From Rhodanobacter denitrificans (lineage in GTDB: Bacteria; Pseudomonadota; Gammaproteobacteria; Xanthomonadales; Rhodanobacteraceae), in assembly GCF_003335105.1 (NCBI RefSeq), contig NZ_QFWQ01000007.1, forward strand, positions 201,336-265,335: a stretch of DNA of 64,000 bases, read 5' to 3'. Below are positions 30,422 to 43,205 of this stretch, piece after piece. The notes under the pieces were generated by a model, which was not told the origin of the DNA, did not search any database, and saw nothing but the letters and a program-made list of their open reading frames with translations. The position numbers and the translations under genes are program-made. Every line of letters starts with the position of its first letter. The first letter of the stretch is position 1.

Positions 30422-30513
30422 GCTCGATTCCGTACTCTTGATGCATTGCCTCCCCCCGGTGGCAGTGGGCGCGGAGTGTAACATAGCGCCCTTGTCGTTC
30501 CCGGTTGTACGCC
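30422..30513. promoter_or_regulatory. Divergent promoter region of the pigment cluster
   Basis: The 92 bp between the ACP start and the chorismatase ATG must hold both promoters. On the minus strand TTACACT is a possible -10. On the plus strand TTGTAC just before the ATG pair is a weak -10-like sequence. A CCCCCCGG tract lies in the middle. I see no clear operator palindrome. Confidence 0.4.
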
Positions 30514-31506
30514 ATGATGCAAGGATGTGAAAACCCCCAGCTGGACCCGCAGCCGCGCCGCGCGCCGCAGGTGTCCTACCGCATGGGCGACGCCGCCGCG
30601 CTGCTGGCCGAACCCGGCACGCTGGCGCTCTTTGGCTTCGGCGCCGGCACCTTGGCCCGCACCGACCCACGCTGCCTGCAGGTGGCGCTGGAGGCCCTCG
30701 ATGCACCGGCGCCGCTGGAGCTGTGGCAGGTCGAAGCGCCGGTGAGCTGCGGCAGCGACGGTGCGCTGCGCTGGTCGGCCGGCGGCGGCTGGCTGTTCGC
30801 GTCGATCGAGCTGGACGAACGCGAACACGGCGGCCCGACCGCTACCGCCCGGCTGGCTTACGAGCAGTTGCACCGCTTCGTCGCCACGCGCGAGGCGCAG
30901 CACGTGCTGCGGGTCTGGAATTACCTGGGCGCGATCAATCACGGCGACGGCGACGCCGAGCGCTACAAGCACTTCTGCGACGGCCGCGCCGCCGGCATGG
31001 GCGACTTCTTCGCCGAAGGCTTCCCCGCCGCCACCGCGATCGGCCACCACGGCGACGAACACCGCCTGCAGGTCTATCTGCTGGCCTGCGACCAGCCCGG
31101 CACGCGGGTGGAGAACCCGCGCCAGGTCAGTGCCTGGCGCTACCCGCGCCAGTACGGCCGCACCCCTCCCAGTTTCGCCCGCGCGATGGCGCTGCCGGCC
31201 CAGGACGTGCTGGCGATTTCCGGCACCGCCGCCGTGGTCGGCCACGCCTCGGCGCACGAGGACGACCTCGACGCCCAGTTGGAGGAAACCCTGCTCAACC
31301 TCGAGGCGCTGCTGGCCAGCGCCGGCATGACTGCCGGCTTCGACACCCGCTCGCCGCTGAAGGCCTACGTACGCCACGGCGCGGACGCTGCACGCGTGCG
31401 CGACTTCCTGCAGCAGCGCCTGCCCGGCGTGCCGGTGCTGCTGCTGCACGGCGACATCTGCCGCCGCGAACTGCTGGTGGAAATCGACGGCTGGCGCTAC
31501 GCGTAA
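30514..31506 (+). CDS. xanB2: XanB2-like chorismatase (hydroxybenzoate synthase for the pigment starter)
   Basis: 330 residues of the FkbO/Hyg5/XanB2 chorismatase family. Recognisable segments are VLRVWNYLGAINHGDGDAER, YKHFCDGRAAGM, FPAATAIG, RYPRQYGRTPPSFARA, ISGTAAVVGHASAHEDDL and LKAYVRHGAD. In Xanthomonas, XanB2 converts chorismate to 3- and 4-hydroxybenzoate, which feed xanthomonadin and ubiquinone synthesis. Its position, divergent from the ACP of this cluster, supports a starter-supply role here. The start is ATG at 30514 or 30517, with no clear ribosome site. The symbol is assigned by homology and context. Confidence 0.87.
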   Translation: MMQGCENPQLDPQPRRAPQVSYRMGDAAALLAEPGTLALFGFGAGTLARTDPRCLQVALEALDAPAPLELWQVEAPVSCGSDGALRWSAGGGWLFASIELDEREHGGPTATARLAYEQLHRFVATREAQHVLRVWNYLGAINHGDGDAERYKHFCDGRAAGMGDFFAEGFPAATAIGHHGDEHRLQVYLLACDQPGTRVENPRQVSAWRYPRQYGRTPPSFARAMALPAQDVLAISGTAAVVGHASAHEDDLDAQLEETLLNLEALLASAGMTAGFDTRSPLKAYVRHGADAARVRDFLQQRLPGVPVLLLHGDICRRELLVEIDGWRYA

Positions 31507-31514
31507 GACGGGAA

Positions 31515-31593
31515 GCGAGTGATGGAGCGAGGAGTGAGGAACGGGTGGCGAGCGCGCTTTCTCTCATTTCTCACTCCTCGCTCCACCACTCAC
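31515..31593. repeat. Inverted-repeat element at a convergent gene junction (copy 2)
   Basis: Arms 31515-31538 and 31570-31593 pair over 24 bp with two mismatches (left arm GCGAGTGATGGAGCGAGG then AGTGAG). The right arm includes the glmU stop codon. The GAGTGA/GAGCGAG vocabulary and the convergent setting match copy 1 at 18759-18845. A probable bidirectional terminator. Confidence 0.75.
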
Positions 31594-32984
31594 TCCTGCT
31601 TCAGCGGCCGCTTCCATCCCTCGAACGTATGCTGCCGGCCGCGCGCCACGGTGAGTTCGCCGGCCGGGGCGTCGCGGGTGATCACCGAGCCGGCGCCGAT
31701 GGTGGCCTGGGCGCCGATCGTCACCGGGGCCACCAGCGCGCTGTTGGAGCCGATGAAGGCGCCGTCCTCGATGCGCGTGACGAACTTGTTCACGCCGTCG
31801 TAGTTGCAGGTGATGGTGCCGGCGCCGATGTTGACGCCGCGACCCACCACGGTGTCGCCGAGGTAGGTGAGGTGGTTCGCCTTGCTGCCCTCGCCGAGGC
31901 GGGCCTTCTTGGTTTCCACGAAATTGCCCACGTGCACGCCGGCGTCGAGCTCGGTGCCGGGCCGCAGCCGCGCGAACGGGCCGATCGTGCACGGGCCATG
32001 GGTGACCACGCCGTCCAGGTCGCAGTGCGGCTGCACCACCGTGCCGGCGGCCAGTTGCACGTCCTTCAGCCGGGTGAACGCACCGATGCGCACGTCATCG
32101 CCGAGCGCCACGCGGCCTTCGAGGATCACGTCGATGTCCAGTTCGATGTCGCGCCCCGCCTCGACCGTGCCGCGCACGTCGATGCGCAGGGGATCCGCCA
32201 GCCGCACGCCGGCCGCCATCAGTGCGAGTGCGGCGCGCCGGCGGTAGGCCGCTTCCAGGTCGCTCAGCTGCAGCGCGTTGTTGGCGCCGGCGGCTTCGAG
32301 CGGATCGGCGCATTCGACGCTGAGCGCGGGCCGGTGCTCGGCGGCGGCCATGCCGAAAATGTCGGTGAGGTAGTACTCGCCCTGTGCGTTGTTGCGGTCG
32401 AGCCGCCCGATCCAGCCGCGCAGCGACTGCGCGTCGGCCACCAGGATGCCGGTGTTGACCAGGTTCACCGCGCGCTGGCCGTCGTCGGCGTCCTTCTCCT
32501 CGACCACCGCTCGCACGCGGCCGTCGCCGTCGCACAGCACGCGGCCGTAGCCGTGCGGATCGGCCAGCCGGGTGGTGAGCAGGCCGAAGCCGCCCGCCAC
32601 TGCCGCCAGCTGCTGCAGGGTCTCGGCCCGGGTCAGCGGCACGTCGCCGTACAGCACCAGCACGCCCACACCATCGGGCACGCCGGCCAGCGCCTGCTCC
32701 ACCGCGTGGCCGGTGCCCAGCCGCTCGGCCTGCAGCACCCAGCGCAGAGCCTGCCCCGGACCTGATCCGGGGTCGGCCTGGCCGGCGAAGGCCGCCTGCA
32801 CCTGCTCGCCGCCGTGGCCGTAGACGACGTGGATGGCCGCCGGCCGCAGCGCGCGCGCGGCGTCGATCACGTGCGCCAGCAGCGGCCGGCCGGCGAGCGG
32901 CATCAGCACCTTGGCCCGGTTCGATTTCATCCGCGTGCCGGCGCCGGCGGCGAGGATGATGACGTGTAGGGAAGCGTGATTCAT
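31590..32984 (-). CDS. glmU: Bifunctional GlmU: glucosamine-1-phosphate acetyltransferase / N-acetylglucosamine-1-phosphate uridyltransferase
   Basis: Makes UDP-GlcNAc for peptidoglycan and LPS, cytosolic. 464 residues. The N-terminal pyrophosphorylase has [20 protein letters not shown], the PLxR-like [15 protein letters not shown] and YGDVPLT. The C-terminal hexapeptide-repeat acetyltransferase has [39 protein letters not shown] and the [14 protein letters not shown] active site. The Met at 32984 begins [14 protein letters not shown]; the frame upstream is not coding. An unusual in-frame insert, DPGSGPGQA near residue 75, is encoded by a palindrome (separate entry). It is likely transcribed after the lipoprotein gene at 33056 or on its own. 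Confidence 0.95.
   Translation of the reverse strand: MNHASLHVIILAAGAGTRMKSNRAKVLMPLAGRPLLAHVIDAARALRPAAIHVVYGHGGEQVQAAFAGQADPGSGPGQALRWVLQAERLGTGHAVEQALAGVPDGVGVLVLYGDVPLTRAETLQQLAAVAGGFGLLTTRLADPHGYGRVLCDGDGRVRAVVEEKDADDGQRAVNLVNTGILVADAQSLRGWIGRLDRNNAQGEYYLTDIFGMAAAEHRPALSVECADPLEAAGANNALQLSDLEAAYRRRAALALMAAGVRLADPLRIDVRGTVEAGRDIELDIDVILEGRVALGDDVRIGAFTRLKDVQLAAGTVVQPHCDLDGVVTHGPCTIGPFARLRPGTELDAGVHVGNFVETKKARLGEGSKANHLTYLGDTVVGRGVNIGAGTITCNYDGVNKFVTRIEDGAFIGSNSALVAPVTIGAQATIGAGSVITRDAPAGELTVARGRQHTFEGWKRPLKQE
32754..32772. repeat. REP-like palindrome inserted in frame in glmU
   Basis: A 19-bp palindrome, CCCCGGA, spacer CCTGA, TCCGGGG, inside the GlmU uridyltransferase domain. On the coding strand it contributes the residues around DPGSGPG. 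This CCCCGGAxxxGATCCGGGG type is a recognisable proteobacterial dispersed palindrome. Confidence 0.6.
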
Positions 32985-33055
32985 GAATGGCCCTGGCACG
33001 AGGTGATCAAAAAAGCATATCAGCCTGTGCTGTCCGCCAGCTGACGGGAGCGGGC

Positions 33056-33592
33056 TCAGGGCTGCGCCGCCGCGGACGAGACCGCGGCCCTGCCGGCATG
33101 GCACTCGAAACGGAACACGTAGGCCAGGCTGAACGGTTTCGTCCCGCTGTCCACCGCATGGCTGTTGCCGTCGGCATCGGCGGCCCAGCGGGTGATCAGC
33201 AGGGGATTGAATTGCCACTGCAGCGCGGCCGCGCGCACGGCGTCAATAAAAGCGCGCCGGCCCGCATCGGCCTGCACCTCGTCGGTCACGCGCACTTCGC
33301 CGACCTTGCCCTGCCCGTCGACGATCAGCAACGCCGGTACCTCCTGCGGTGGCAGGCAACGCGCCAGCAGCTCCGGCGGATATACCGGCGCCACGCGCTT
33401 GAACGGCGAGGCGCCGCTGGACACCTCGCCCAACGCCAGCGCGTAGCGCACCATGCCGGGTGGCACGGCTACCCGCCATGACGCATCGCCGGCGGCCGGC
33501 GGCGGTGGCCGATGGTGCGTCGTGGCGCAGGCCGCCAGCAGCAGCCACAGCACGCAGCCACCGTGGCGGAAAGCGGACAGCGATCCCGTCAT
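33056..33592 (-). CDS. Lipoprotein with TonB C-terminal-like domain
   Basis: About 178 residues. [22 protein letters not shown] gives a short lipoprotein signal with lipobox LAAC, followed by a Pro-rich linker ([10 protein letters not shown]). The C-terminal half resembles a TonB C-terminal fold: [38 protein letters not shown], then an [13 protein letters not shown] segment. It lacks a separate cytoplasmic membrane anchor, so it is not a standard TonB. Starts at 33592, 33613 or 33625 are all possible. 33592 has AAGAGG just upstream and gives the cleanest signal peptide. It lies between the atp terminator and glmU. Confidence 0.72.
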   Translation of the reverse strand: MTGSLSAFRHGGCVLWLLLAACATTHHRPPPPAAGDASWRVAVPPGMVRYALALGEVSSGASPFKRVAPVYPPELLARCLPPQEVPALLIVDGQGKVGEVRVTDEVQADAGRRAFIDAVRAAALQWQFNPLLITRWAADADGNSHAVDSGTKPFSLAYVFRFECHAGRAAVSSAAAQP

Positions 33593-33640
33593 CGGCCTCT
33601 TCACGTGTGTCATCGGAAGCTGCATCGTGCCGATACGAAA

Positions 33641-33661
33641 ACGCCGGCACAAGACCGGCGT
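33641..33661 (-). terminator. Terminator downstream of the atp operon
   Basis: 7-bp stem ACGCCGG (33641-33647) with CCGGCGT (33655-33661). T-runs flank it on both strands (TTTTCG on the minus side, TCTTTT on the plus side). It lies about 100 bp after the atpC stop, beyond the repeat at 33703-33759. Confidence 0.75.
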
Positions 33662-33702
33662 TCTTTTCCGCAATATCCATCGAAGCAACCGCTTCTATTG
33701 AA

Positions 33703-33759
33703 AGTGCGGCCATGGAGGGCCGCCTTTTGATCTTGGCTCTGCGCTCAAGGACGAGCGCA
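33703..33759 (-). repeat. Two-hairpin intergenic repeat, copy A (after atpC)
   Basis: A structured 57-bp element with hairpin 1 arms 33706-33711/33718-33723 (GCGGCC/GGCCGC) and hairpin 2 arms 33740-33746/33753-33759 (TGCGCTC/GAGCGCA). The linker is CGCCTTTTGATCTTG. It is nearly identical in plan to copy B at 35732-35788, but hairpin 2 differs in sequence while still pairing. Confidence 0.8.
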
Positions 33760-33764
33760 AAAAC

Positions 33765-34190
33765 TCAATGCTTGAGGCTCTTGCGCAGCCGCTCCAGCGC
33801 CTGCAGCTGGGTGATCGCCTCGGCCAGCTTGGCCTGTGCCTCGGCGATTTCCATCGCGTCGGTGCGGTTGGCCAGTGCGTCCTCGGCTTCCTTCTTGGCG
33901 CGCTGCGCGGAGGCCTCGTCCAGGTCGGCGGCGCGGGCGGCGGTATCGGCCAGCACGGTGACCACCTGCGGCTGCACTTCCAGCATGCCGCCGGAAATCC
34001 AGAACTGCTGGCGCTCGCCACCGGCCAGCAGCACGTCGACGTGGCCCGGCTTGAGGCGGGTGATCAGCGGCGCGTGGCGCGGCGTGATGCCGAGTTCACC
34101 GATCTCGCCGGTGGCGATGACCATCGTCGCGTCGCCGGAGAAGATCTCGGCTTCGGCACTGACGATGTCGACGCGAATGGTGTGGGTCAT
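33765..34190 (-). CDS. atpC: F1F0 ATP synthase epsilon subunit
   Basis: Central-stalk subunit of F1 that couples rotation and inhibits ATPase activity. 141 residues: an N-terminal beta-sandwich ([41 protein letters not shown]) and a C-terminal helical hairpin ([37 protein letters not shown]). It is the last gene of the atp operon, 56 bp after atpD, and is followed by a structured repeat and the operon terminator. Confidence 0.96.
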   Translation of the reverse strand: MTHTIRVDIVSAEAEIFSGDATMVIATGEIGELGITPRHAPLITRLKPGHVDVLLAGGERQQFWISGGMLEVQPQVVTVLADTAARAADLDEASAQRAKKEAEDALANRTDAMEIAEAQAKLAEAITQLQALERLRKSLKH

Positions 34191-34246
34191 GGCTCAGATT
34201 CCAGATACTTGAAGGCGGCGGGCGGACGCGCGGTCCGCCCGGAGGA

Positions 34247-35788
<1,542 letters not shown>

Positions 35789-35807
35789 TTGGTACAGCCG
35801 ATCGCAC

Positions 35808-36725
35808 TTACACCGCCGCTGCACCGCCGACGATCTCGCTGATTTCCTGGGTGATCGCGGCCTGGCGGGCCTTGTTGTAGACCAGGGTCAGTTCGCCGAT
35901 CACCTTGTTCGCGTTGTCCGACGCGCTCTTCATCGCCACCATGCGTGCGGCGTGCTCGCTGGCGAGGTTCTCCAGCGCCGCCTGGTACACCACCGACTCG
36001 ATGTAACGGGTCAGCACGTGCTCCAGCACGGTCTGCGCGTCCGGCTCGTAGATGTAGTCCCAGTCGTGGCTCGCTTCCAGCTTGACACCGGCATAGGCCG
36101 ACTCGCCCGCATCCTGGTGCGCTTCCATCTCCTCGGCCACCAGCGGCAGCGGCAGCAGCGCATCGATGGTCGGCTTCTGCGTCATCGTGTTGACGAAGTC
36201 GTTGTAGGCGAGGAACACGCGGTCCAGGCCATTGGCCTGGTAGGCGTCCATCATCACCTTGATCACGCCGACCAGCTGTTCGAGCTTGGGCTTCTCGCCG
36301 AGGTGGCTGACGCTGCCGACCAGGTTGACGCCCTTGAGCCGGCGAAAGAACGCCACGGCCTTCTGGCCGATCGCCACCACGTCGACCTGCACGCCCTGCT
36401 TCTGCCAGTCGGCGATCGCCGGCAGCAGGCGGCGGAACAGGTTGGAGTTGAGGCCGCCGCACAGGCCGCGATCGGTCGACACCACGATGTAGCCGACCCG
36501 CGCCACGTTGTCGCGCTGGACCAGGAACGGATGGCTGAAATCGGTGCTGGCCTGCGCCACGTGCGCGATCACCTTGCGCATCGAGCGCGCGTACGGGCGC
36601 GAGGCCTTCATCAGGTCCTGCGCCTTGCGGATCTTCGAGGCCGAGACCATCTCGAGCGCGCGCGTCACCTTGCGCATGTTCTGCGTGCTCTTGATCTTGG
36701 TTTTGATTTCGCGTCCGCTTGCCAT
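35808..36725 (-). CDS. atpG: F1F0 ATP synthase gamma subunit
   Basis: Rotor shaft of F1. 305 residues, somewhat longer than E. coli AtpG (287). The N-terminal helix [27 protein letters not shown] and the C-terminal [20 protein letters not shown] followed by [20 protein letters not shown] form the coiled coil. [13 protein letters not shown] marks the Rossmann-like domain. The extra length appears to lie in the internal loop around [17 protein letters not shown]. It is 110 bp downstream of atpA. Confidence 0.96.
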   Translation of the reverse strand: MASGREIKTKIKSTQNMRKVTRALEMVSASKIRKAQDLMKASRPYARSMRKVIAHVAQASTDFSHPFLVQRDNVARVGYIVVSTDRGLCGGLNSNLFRRLLPAIADWQKQGVQVDVVAIGQKAVAFFRRLKGVNLVGSVSHLGEKPKLEQLVGVIKVMMDAYQANGLDRVFLAYNDFVNTMTQKPTIDALLPLPLVAEEMEAHQDAGESAYAGVKLEASHDWDYIYEPDAQTVLEHVLTRYIESVVYQAALENLASEHAARMVAMKSASDNANKVIGELTLVYNKARQAAITQEISEIVGGAAAV

Positions 36726-36835
36726 GCTCTATTCGCTCGCTTTGCTCGCTCGGGGGATTCGGGATGGGGTCCGGGATTCGACCAGGCCGCGACCTGCGGC
36801 TCCTGCGAATCCCGGCTCCCGGTTCCCGGATCGGC

Positions 36836-38386
<1,551 letters not shown>

Positions 38387-38445
38387 GGCAAGTTTTCCTG
38401 GGATTCGCGCCGCATCAGCGGCACCCGATAGTTTTGATTCTTGGG

Positions 38446-38979
38446 TCAATGCGCCAAAGCGCTGGAAAGCTGCGCGAGACGACCGCGGGCGGAGCCGTCG
38501 ATCACTTCGCTGCCGGTATCGATCACCACGCCAGCCAGCAGCGAGGCATCAACCTGGGTTTCCAGTTCGATCTCGCGCTTGAAGCGGCGCTTCAGCGAGG
38601 CCTTGAGCTGCTCGGCCTGCGCCGCGTCCAGCGCCATCGCGCTGGTCACCTTGACCAGCAGCTGCGACTCGGACTCACGCTTGAACGCCTCGAACAGTTC
38701 GGCCGTTTCCGGCAGCAGCGCCAGCCGGCGCTGCTCGGCCATCTCGGCGAGGAAGTGCCCGAACGGGCTATCGGCGTCCATGCCGGCGGGCAGATGCAGC
38801 GCCACCAGCTGCGCCGGCAGCACCCGCGGGTCGTTGCCGAAACCGGCCACGCGCGGATCCTTCGCCACCGCGGCGGCGAACGCCAGCGCCTGCGACCAAG
38901 CGGCCAGCGAACCGGCCGCATGCGCCACTTCAAACGCGGCGCGGGCGTACGGGCGGGCGAGGGTGATTGCCTGGGCCAT
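38446..38979 (-). CDS. atpH: F1F0 ATP synthase delta subunit
   Basis: Peripheral-stalk subunit linking F1 to the b-dimer. 177 residues: the N-terminal helical domain begins [19 protein letters not shown], the standard TxARPYAxAxFE pattern. The C-terminal part ([40 protein letters not shown]) matches AtpH ends. It lies 3 bp after atpF, so translation is probably coupled. Confidence 0.95.
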   Translation of the reverse strand: MAQAITLARPYARAAFEVAHAAGSLAAWSQALAFAAAVAKDPRVAGFGNDPRVLPAQLVALHLPAGMDADSPFGHFLAEMAEQRRLALLPETAELFEAFKRESESQLLVKVTSAMALDAAQAEQLKASLKRRFKREIELETQVDASLLAGVVIDTGSEVIDGSARGRLAQLSSALAH

Positions 38980-38982
38980 GGA

Positions 38983-39453
38983 TCAAAGACCTGCCGCGAG
39001 CTGGTCGAGCAGGGCCTTGTGCGTCGAGGCATCGACCTCGCGCTGCACGATCTTGCTGGCACCCTGCACCGCCAACGCGCCGACCTGCTCGCGTAACTGG
39101 TCGCGGGCGCGCTGTGCCAGCGAGGCGATGTCGTCCTGCGCCGAGGCCTTCAGCCGGTTGATCTCGGCGATTGCCTCGGCACGGGCCTTCTCTATGATCT
39201 GGTTGGCCTGCTGCTGGGCCTTGTCGATGATCTCCGAGGCCTGCTGGCGCGCCTGTTTGATCTCGCCGGCCACCTTCACGTCCGCGCTCTTCAGCTCGGC
39301 GTGGGCGCGCTCGGCGGCATTCAGGCCCTCGGCGATCTTGACCTGCCGGTCCTCGATGGCCTTGTTGATGTGCGGCCAGATGAAGTGGACGCTGAACCAG
39401 ATCAGGATGGCGAACGAAATCATTTCGCCAATCAAGGTCGCGTTGAAATCCAT
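38983..39453 (-). CDS. atpF: F0 ATP synthase b subunit
   Basis: Membrane-anchored peripheral stalk, 156 residues, the same length as E. coli AtpF. The N-terminal membrane helix ([20 protein letters not shown]) is followed by a long charged, Ala-rich coiled coil ([20 protein letters not shown] onward) to the C-terminus. It sits between atpE, with a 103-bp gap, and atpH, with a 3-bp gap. Confidence 0.96.
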   Translation of the reverse strand: MDFNATLIGEMISFAILIWFSVHFIWPHINKAIEDRQVKIAEGLNAAERAHAELKSADVKVAGEIKQARQQASEIIDKAQQQANQIIEKARAEAIAEINRLKASAQDDIASLAQRARDQLREQVGALAVQGASKIVQREVDASTHKALLDQLAAGL

Positions 39454-39556
39454 CGCTGCGTTACCTGTAGATACGGAGTGGAACAGACCCGGACATCACG
39501 CGGCGCCCGGATCGGATACGCGGTGGCGCCGCAACGGCGCCACCGGAGGATGTTGC

Positions 39557-39868
<312 letters not shown>

Positions 39869-39918
39869 TCAAACTGGAATAGGCAAAACGGTTGAAGCGA
39901 AGGGTTCGACGAACGCGA

Positions 39919-40740
<822 letters not shown>

Positions 40741-41106
40741 TCAACCCTTGAATCTGAACGCCAGCAGATAAACCGCGTAAGCCGCCGCCAACCCCGTGAT
40801 GGCGGCCAGCGGTGGCAACTTGAATTGGAACAGGATCACGACCAGCCCCCCGACGATCACGATCCACTTCAGGAGCATGCCCGTCAGCAGGCGACCCAGC
40901 GCCTGGCCTGCCCCGCCAACGTCGCCGAAAAACCGCACCGACATCAGCGCGGTACCCAGCGCCACCGTTGTCGCGCCTGCCGCCGCCGCCACCGCTTCGC
41001 GATGACCCAGCGCCAGGAAAACCAGGCCAGCCAGCAACGCCACCGCTAACTGCAGCAGGATGATGCGCAAGGCGAGGCGTCGACCCGAGGCAAGACTGTT
41101 GAGCAC
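40741..41106 (-). CDS. atpI: ATP synthase assembly subunit I
   Basis: A small membrane protein that aids c-ring assembly in other bacteria. 121 residues with four predicted helices: LRIILLQLAVALLAGLVFLA, AGATTVALGTALMSVRFF, LLTGMLLKWIVIVGGLVVIL and LAAITGLAAAYAVYLLAF. The start is taken as GTG at 41106 (VLNSLASGRRLALRII) because GGAG lies 7 bp upstream. The longer frame to 41166 would run almost into the promoter. It is the first gene of the atp operon. Confidence 0.85.
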   Translation of the reverse strand: MLNSLASGRRLALRIILLQLAVALLAGLVFLALGHREAVAAAAGATTVALGTALMSVRFFGDVGGAGQALGRLLTGMLLKWIVIVGGLVVILFQFKLPPLAAITGLAAAYAVYLLAFRFKG

Positions 41107-41174
41107 GTAGCGTCTCCGCGCGGCCTGCACCAGGCGGCACCGATACAGCTGCGGGCCACGATCCAATCTTTAAA

Positions 41175-41204
41175 AGTATATCAGCGGGGCAATTGCAGCG
41201 ACAA
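41175..41204 (-). promoter_or_regulatory. Promoter of the atp operon
   Basis: On the minus strand, TTGTCG (41204-41199), an 18-bp spacer and TATACT (41180-41175). The 5' leader to the atpI GTG would be about 60 nt. It lies between the phasin terminator and atpI. Confidence 0.6.
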
Positions 41205-41298
41205 GCCATGCAGCCTGCGACATCGCGTCCTTTCGCGGAATTTCGTGACCCGGTCGCGCCATCGGACCCAGCGCCGGCGTCTTGCGATGACACACGCA

Positions 41299-41329
41299 AA
41301 CAGGGCCGAACACGAGGTTCGGCCCTGTT
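41299..41329 (-). terminator. Terminator of the phasin gene
   Basis: Perfect 12-bp stem (41299-41310 with 41318-41329) with a seven-base loop, followed by a T-run that forms the end of the stem. It is 32 bp past the phasin stop codon. Confidence 0.8.
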
Positions 41330-41361
41330 TCATCGCATGGGAACGCGACGGTACCGCTGGA

Positions 41362-41751
41362 TTACTTGGCGGCAGCCTTCTTGGCAGCTGCGGCCGGCGC
41401 GGCTACGGCGTCGTTGGCGGCCTGGCGCTGCTCCTGCACGAGCGCATTCAGCGACTCGGCGGTCTTCTGGGTGATCGCGAGGACTTCCTGCGACACCGCC
41501 ACCGCACGCTCGGCGTTGTCACGGCTCAGGCTGGCGCCCTTTTCCCACAGGCTGCGCAGACCGTTGATGTCGCGGGTCTCCAGCACCTCGGCGACGAACT
41601 CGGAGGAAACCTTGGTCTGCTCCTCGAGTGCCTTGAGCTGCAGCTCGGCGACCGTCTCCAGGCCCTTCAGAGCCAGCGACTGGGCCTTGAACGCACTGTC
41701 GGTGAACTGCTTGGTGAAAGCGAAAAGCTGGTTGTTGAGCTGCTGCGTCAT
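41362..41751 (-). CDS. Phasin-family protein
   Basis: 129 residues, almost entirely helical with heptad-like Leu/Ala spacing (QLFAFTKQFTDSAFKAQSLA, LKGLETVAELQLKALEEQTK). An Ala/Lys-rich tail (AVAAPAAAAKKAAAK) is typical of phasins that coat polyhydroxyalkanoate granules. No PHA synthase gene lies in this window, so the PHA link is from the family only. It starts at MTQQLNNQLF. The 150 bp upstream are unusually AT-rich and probably hold the promoter. It has its own terminator. Confidence 0.85.
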   Translation of the reverse strand: MTQQLNNQLFAFTKQFTDSAFKAQSLALKGLETVAELQLKALEEQTKVSSEFVAEVLETRDINGLRSLWEKGASLSRDNAERAVAVSQEVLAITQKTAESLNALVQEQRQAANDAVAAPAAAAKKAAAK

Positions 41752-41904
41752 GGCGTCGTCCTCGTTGAGGATGGGGGTAGTGGCAGACACTCTAGCAGCG
41801 AATTTTGTGCATTGCAATATATTTTTTATCGCCTACTCACGCTGTAAGCAAATATTCATTGAAAAACGTTAGTTTATGACGATTCAAAGAAACATTGCGA
41901 CGCG

Positions 41905-42267
41905 TCAAAAACTGTCACGGCTACAACTGGCGCCCGACGTGCAGGTTTCGTGCACCACCACCTTGTCCAGCCCCGCCAGGCGCGGCTGCAAGCGCTGCCA
42001 GATCCAGCGCGCCAACATCTCGCTGGTCGGGTTCTCCAGCCCTTCAATCTCGTTGAGGTAATGGTGGTCGAGCTGGTCGAACAGCGGCGCGAAGGCCGTC
42101 TTCACGTCGGCGAAGTCCATCACCCAGCCCAACTGGGGGTCCGGCTCGCCGGTTACATGGATCTCGACCCGGAACGAATGCCCGTGCAGCCGCGCGCACT
42201 TGTGCCCGGCCGGCACGTTCGGCAGCCGATGCGCCGCCTCGAGCTGGAATACCTTGAAAATGTGCAT
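41905..42267 (-). CDS. queD: 6-carboxytetrahydropterin synthase QueD
   Basis: Converts dihydroneopterin triphosphate to 6-carboxytetrahydropterin in queuosine synthesis. 120 residues. The zinc ligands are His13 (EAAHRL) and His28/His30 (CARLHGH). The catalytic Cys24 precedes them, and the LDHHYLNEI and [13 protein letters not shown] segments match the family. [10 protein letters not shown] near the C-terminus is also typical. The Met at 42267 is chosen because [15 protein letters not shown] is the normal N-terminus. The tRNA-Met gene is just upstream on the same strand. Confidence 0.93.
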   Translation of the reverse strand: MHIFKVFQLEAAHRLPNVPAGHKCARLHGHSFRVEIHVTGEPDPQLGWVMDFADVKTAFAPLFDQLDHHYLNEIEGLENPTSEMLARWIWQRLQPRLAGLDKVVVHETCTSGASCSRDSF

Positions 42268-42325
42268 GGCATACGCCTGCGTGATGGCGAGGGATGAACC
42301 GGCGGAAGGACACACGCCCGGGTCA

Positions 42326-42402
42326 TGGTGGCTATGGGTGGACTCGAACCACCGACCCCAGCATTATGAGTGCTGTGCTCTAACCGGCTGAGCTACATAG
42401 CC
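42326..42402 (-). tRNA. tRNA-Met (anticodon CAU)
   Basis: 77 nt including an encoded CCA end. The acceptor stem GGCTATG pairs with CATAGCC, D-arm AGCTCAGCCGGTTAGAGC, anticodon loop CTCATAA (CAU), and T-arm with GGTTCGAGTCC are all visible on the minus strand. The non-mismatched first base pair suggests elongator rather than initiator Met. A tRNA-Ile2 with modified CAU cannot be excluded by sequence alone, but the body resembles tRNA-Met. Confidence 0.94.
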
Positions 42403-42580
42403 ACGGGGAACCCGCCTTGCCGGATCGGAACGATGCGGGCGGGGCGCGGCAGTGTAGTCGTGTCGCCTGCCGGGTTCAAGTCTGTCGCTTGCCGCTGCTT
42501 CGCGCGCTGTGGTTGAATCGGCCGAGGAGCTTAGGTGTGGCCGTGCTGGCGAACCGCGCCACATGCCCCCAGGAGGCGAC

Positions 42581-43141
42581 ATGATCGATGTTGATGGCTA
42601 CCGTCCGAACGTGGGCATCGTGCTGCTGAACGCGGACGGCCAGCTGTTCTGGGCGCGCCGGGTCAGTCGCGACGGCTGGCAGTTCCCGCAGGGCGGCATG
42701 CACACCGACGAGACTCCGCTGGAGGCGATGTACCGCGAGCTGCAGGAGGAGACCGGGCTGGCCGCGCATCACGTGGAAGTGCTTGGCGCCACCCACGGCT
42801 GGCTGCGCTACCGCCTGCCCAGCCGTTATGTGCGCCACCATCAGCGCCCCATCTGCATCGGCCAGAAACAGGTCTGGTTCCTGCTCCGGCTGGTCGGCGG
42901 CGAGTGCGAGTTGAAACTCGATGCCTGCGAGAAACCGGAGTTCGACCTGTGGCGCTGGGTCGATTTCTGGTACCCCGCGGCGCACGTGGTCAACTTCAAG
43001 CGCCAGGTCTACGAACGGGCCTTGCGGCATTTCGCCCCGCTGGTGGAAGACCTGTTCGGCATCCAGCTCGGCAAGCTGCCCCCGCGCGACGACGCCGATT
43101 CCCCGCCCACCGGGCCGCGCGACGGTCGCGCCGCCGCCTGA
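42581..43141 (+). CDS. rppH: RNA pyrophosphohydrolase RppH
   Basis: Nudix hydrolase that converts 5'-triphosphate mRNA ends to monophosphate, triggering decay. 186 residues: [20 protein letters not shown] is the family N-terminus, and the Nudix box [20 protein letters not shown] with following TG is complete. ERALRHFAP near the end fits RppH. A consensus AGGAGG lies 5 bp before the ATG at 42581. It diverges from the tRNA-Met gene. Confidence 0.95.
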   Translation: MIDVDGYRPNVGIVLLNADGQLFWARRVSRDGWQFPQGGMHTDETPLEAMYRELQEETGLAAHHVEVLGATHGWLRYRLPSRYVRHHQRPICIGQKQVWFLLRLVGGECELKLDACEKPEFDLWRWVDFWYPAAHVVNFKRQVYERALRHFAPLVEDLFGIQLGKLPPRDDADSPPTGPRDGRAAA

Positions 43142-43167
43142 ACGGTGGCCGCGGGCAACCGGCCGAT

Positions 43168-43200
43168 TGTTGACAATCATTCGCATTCGCGTTCTTATAC
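43168..43200 (+). promoter_or_regulatory. bfd promoter with Fur-box-like overlap
   Basis: A perfect -35 TTGACA (43170-43175) and -10 CTTATA (43194-43199) with an 18-bp spacer precede the bfd ATG at 43206. The spacer carries TGACAATCATTCGCATTCG, which resembles a Fur box (consensus built on GATAATGATAATCATTATC). The -10 lies only 6 bp before the ATG, so the mRNA may be leaderless. Confidence 0.6.
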
Positions 43201-43205
43201 GCGCC

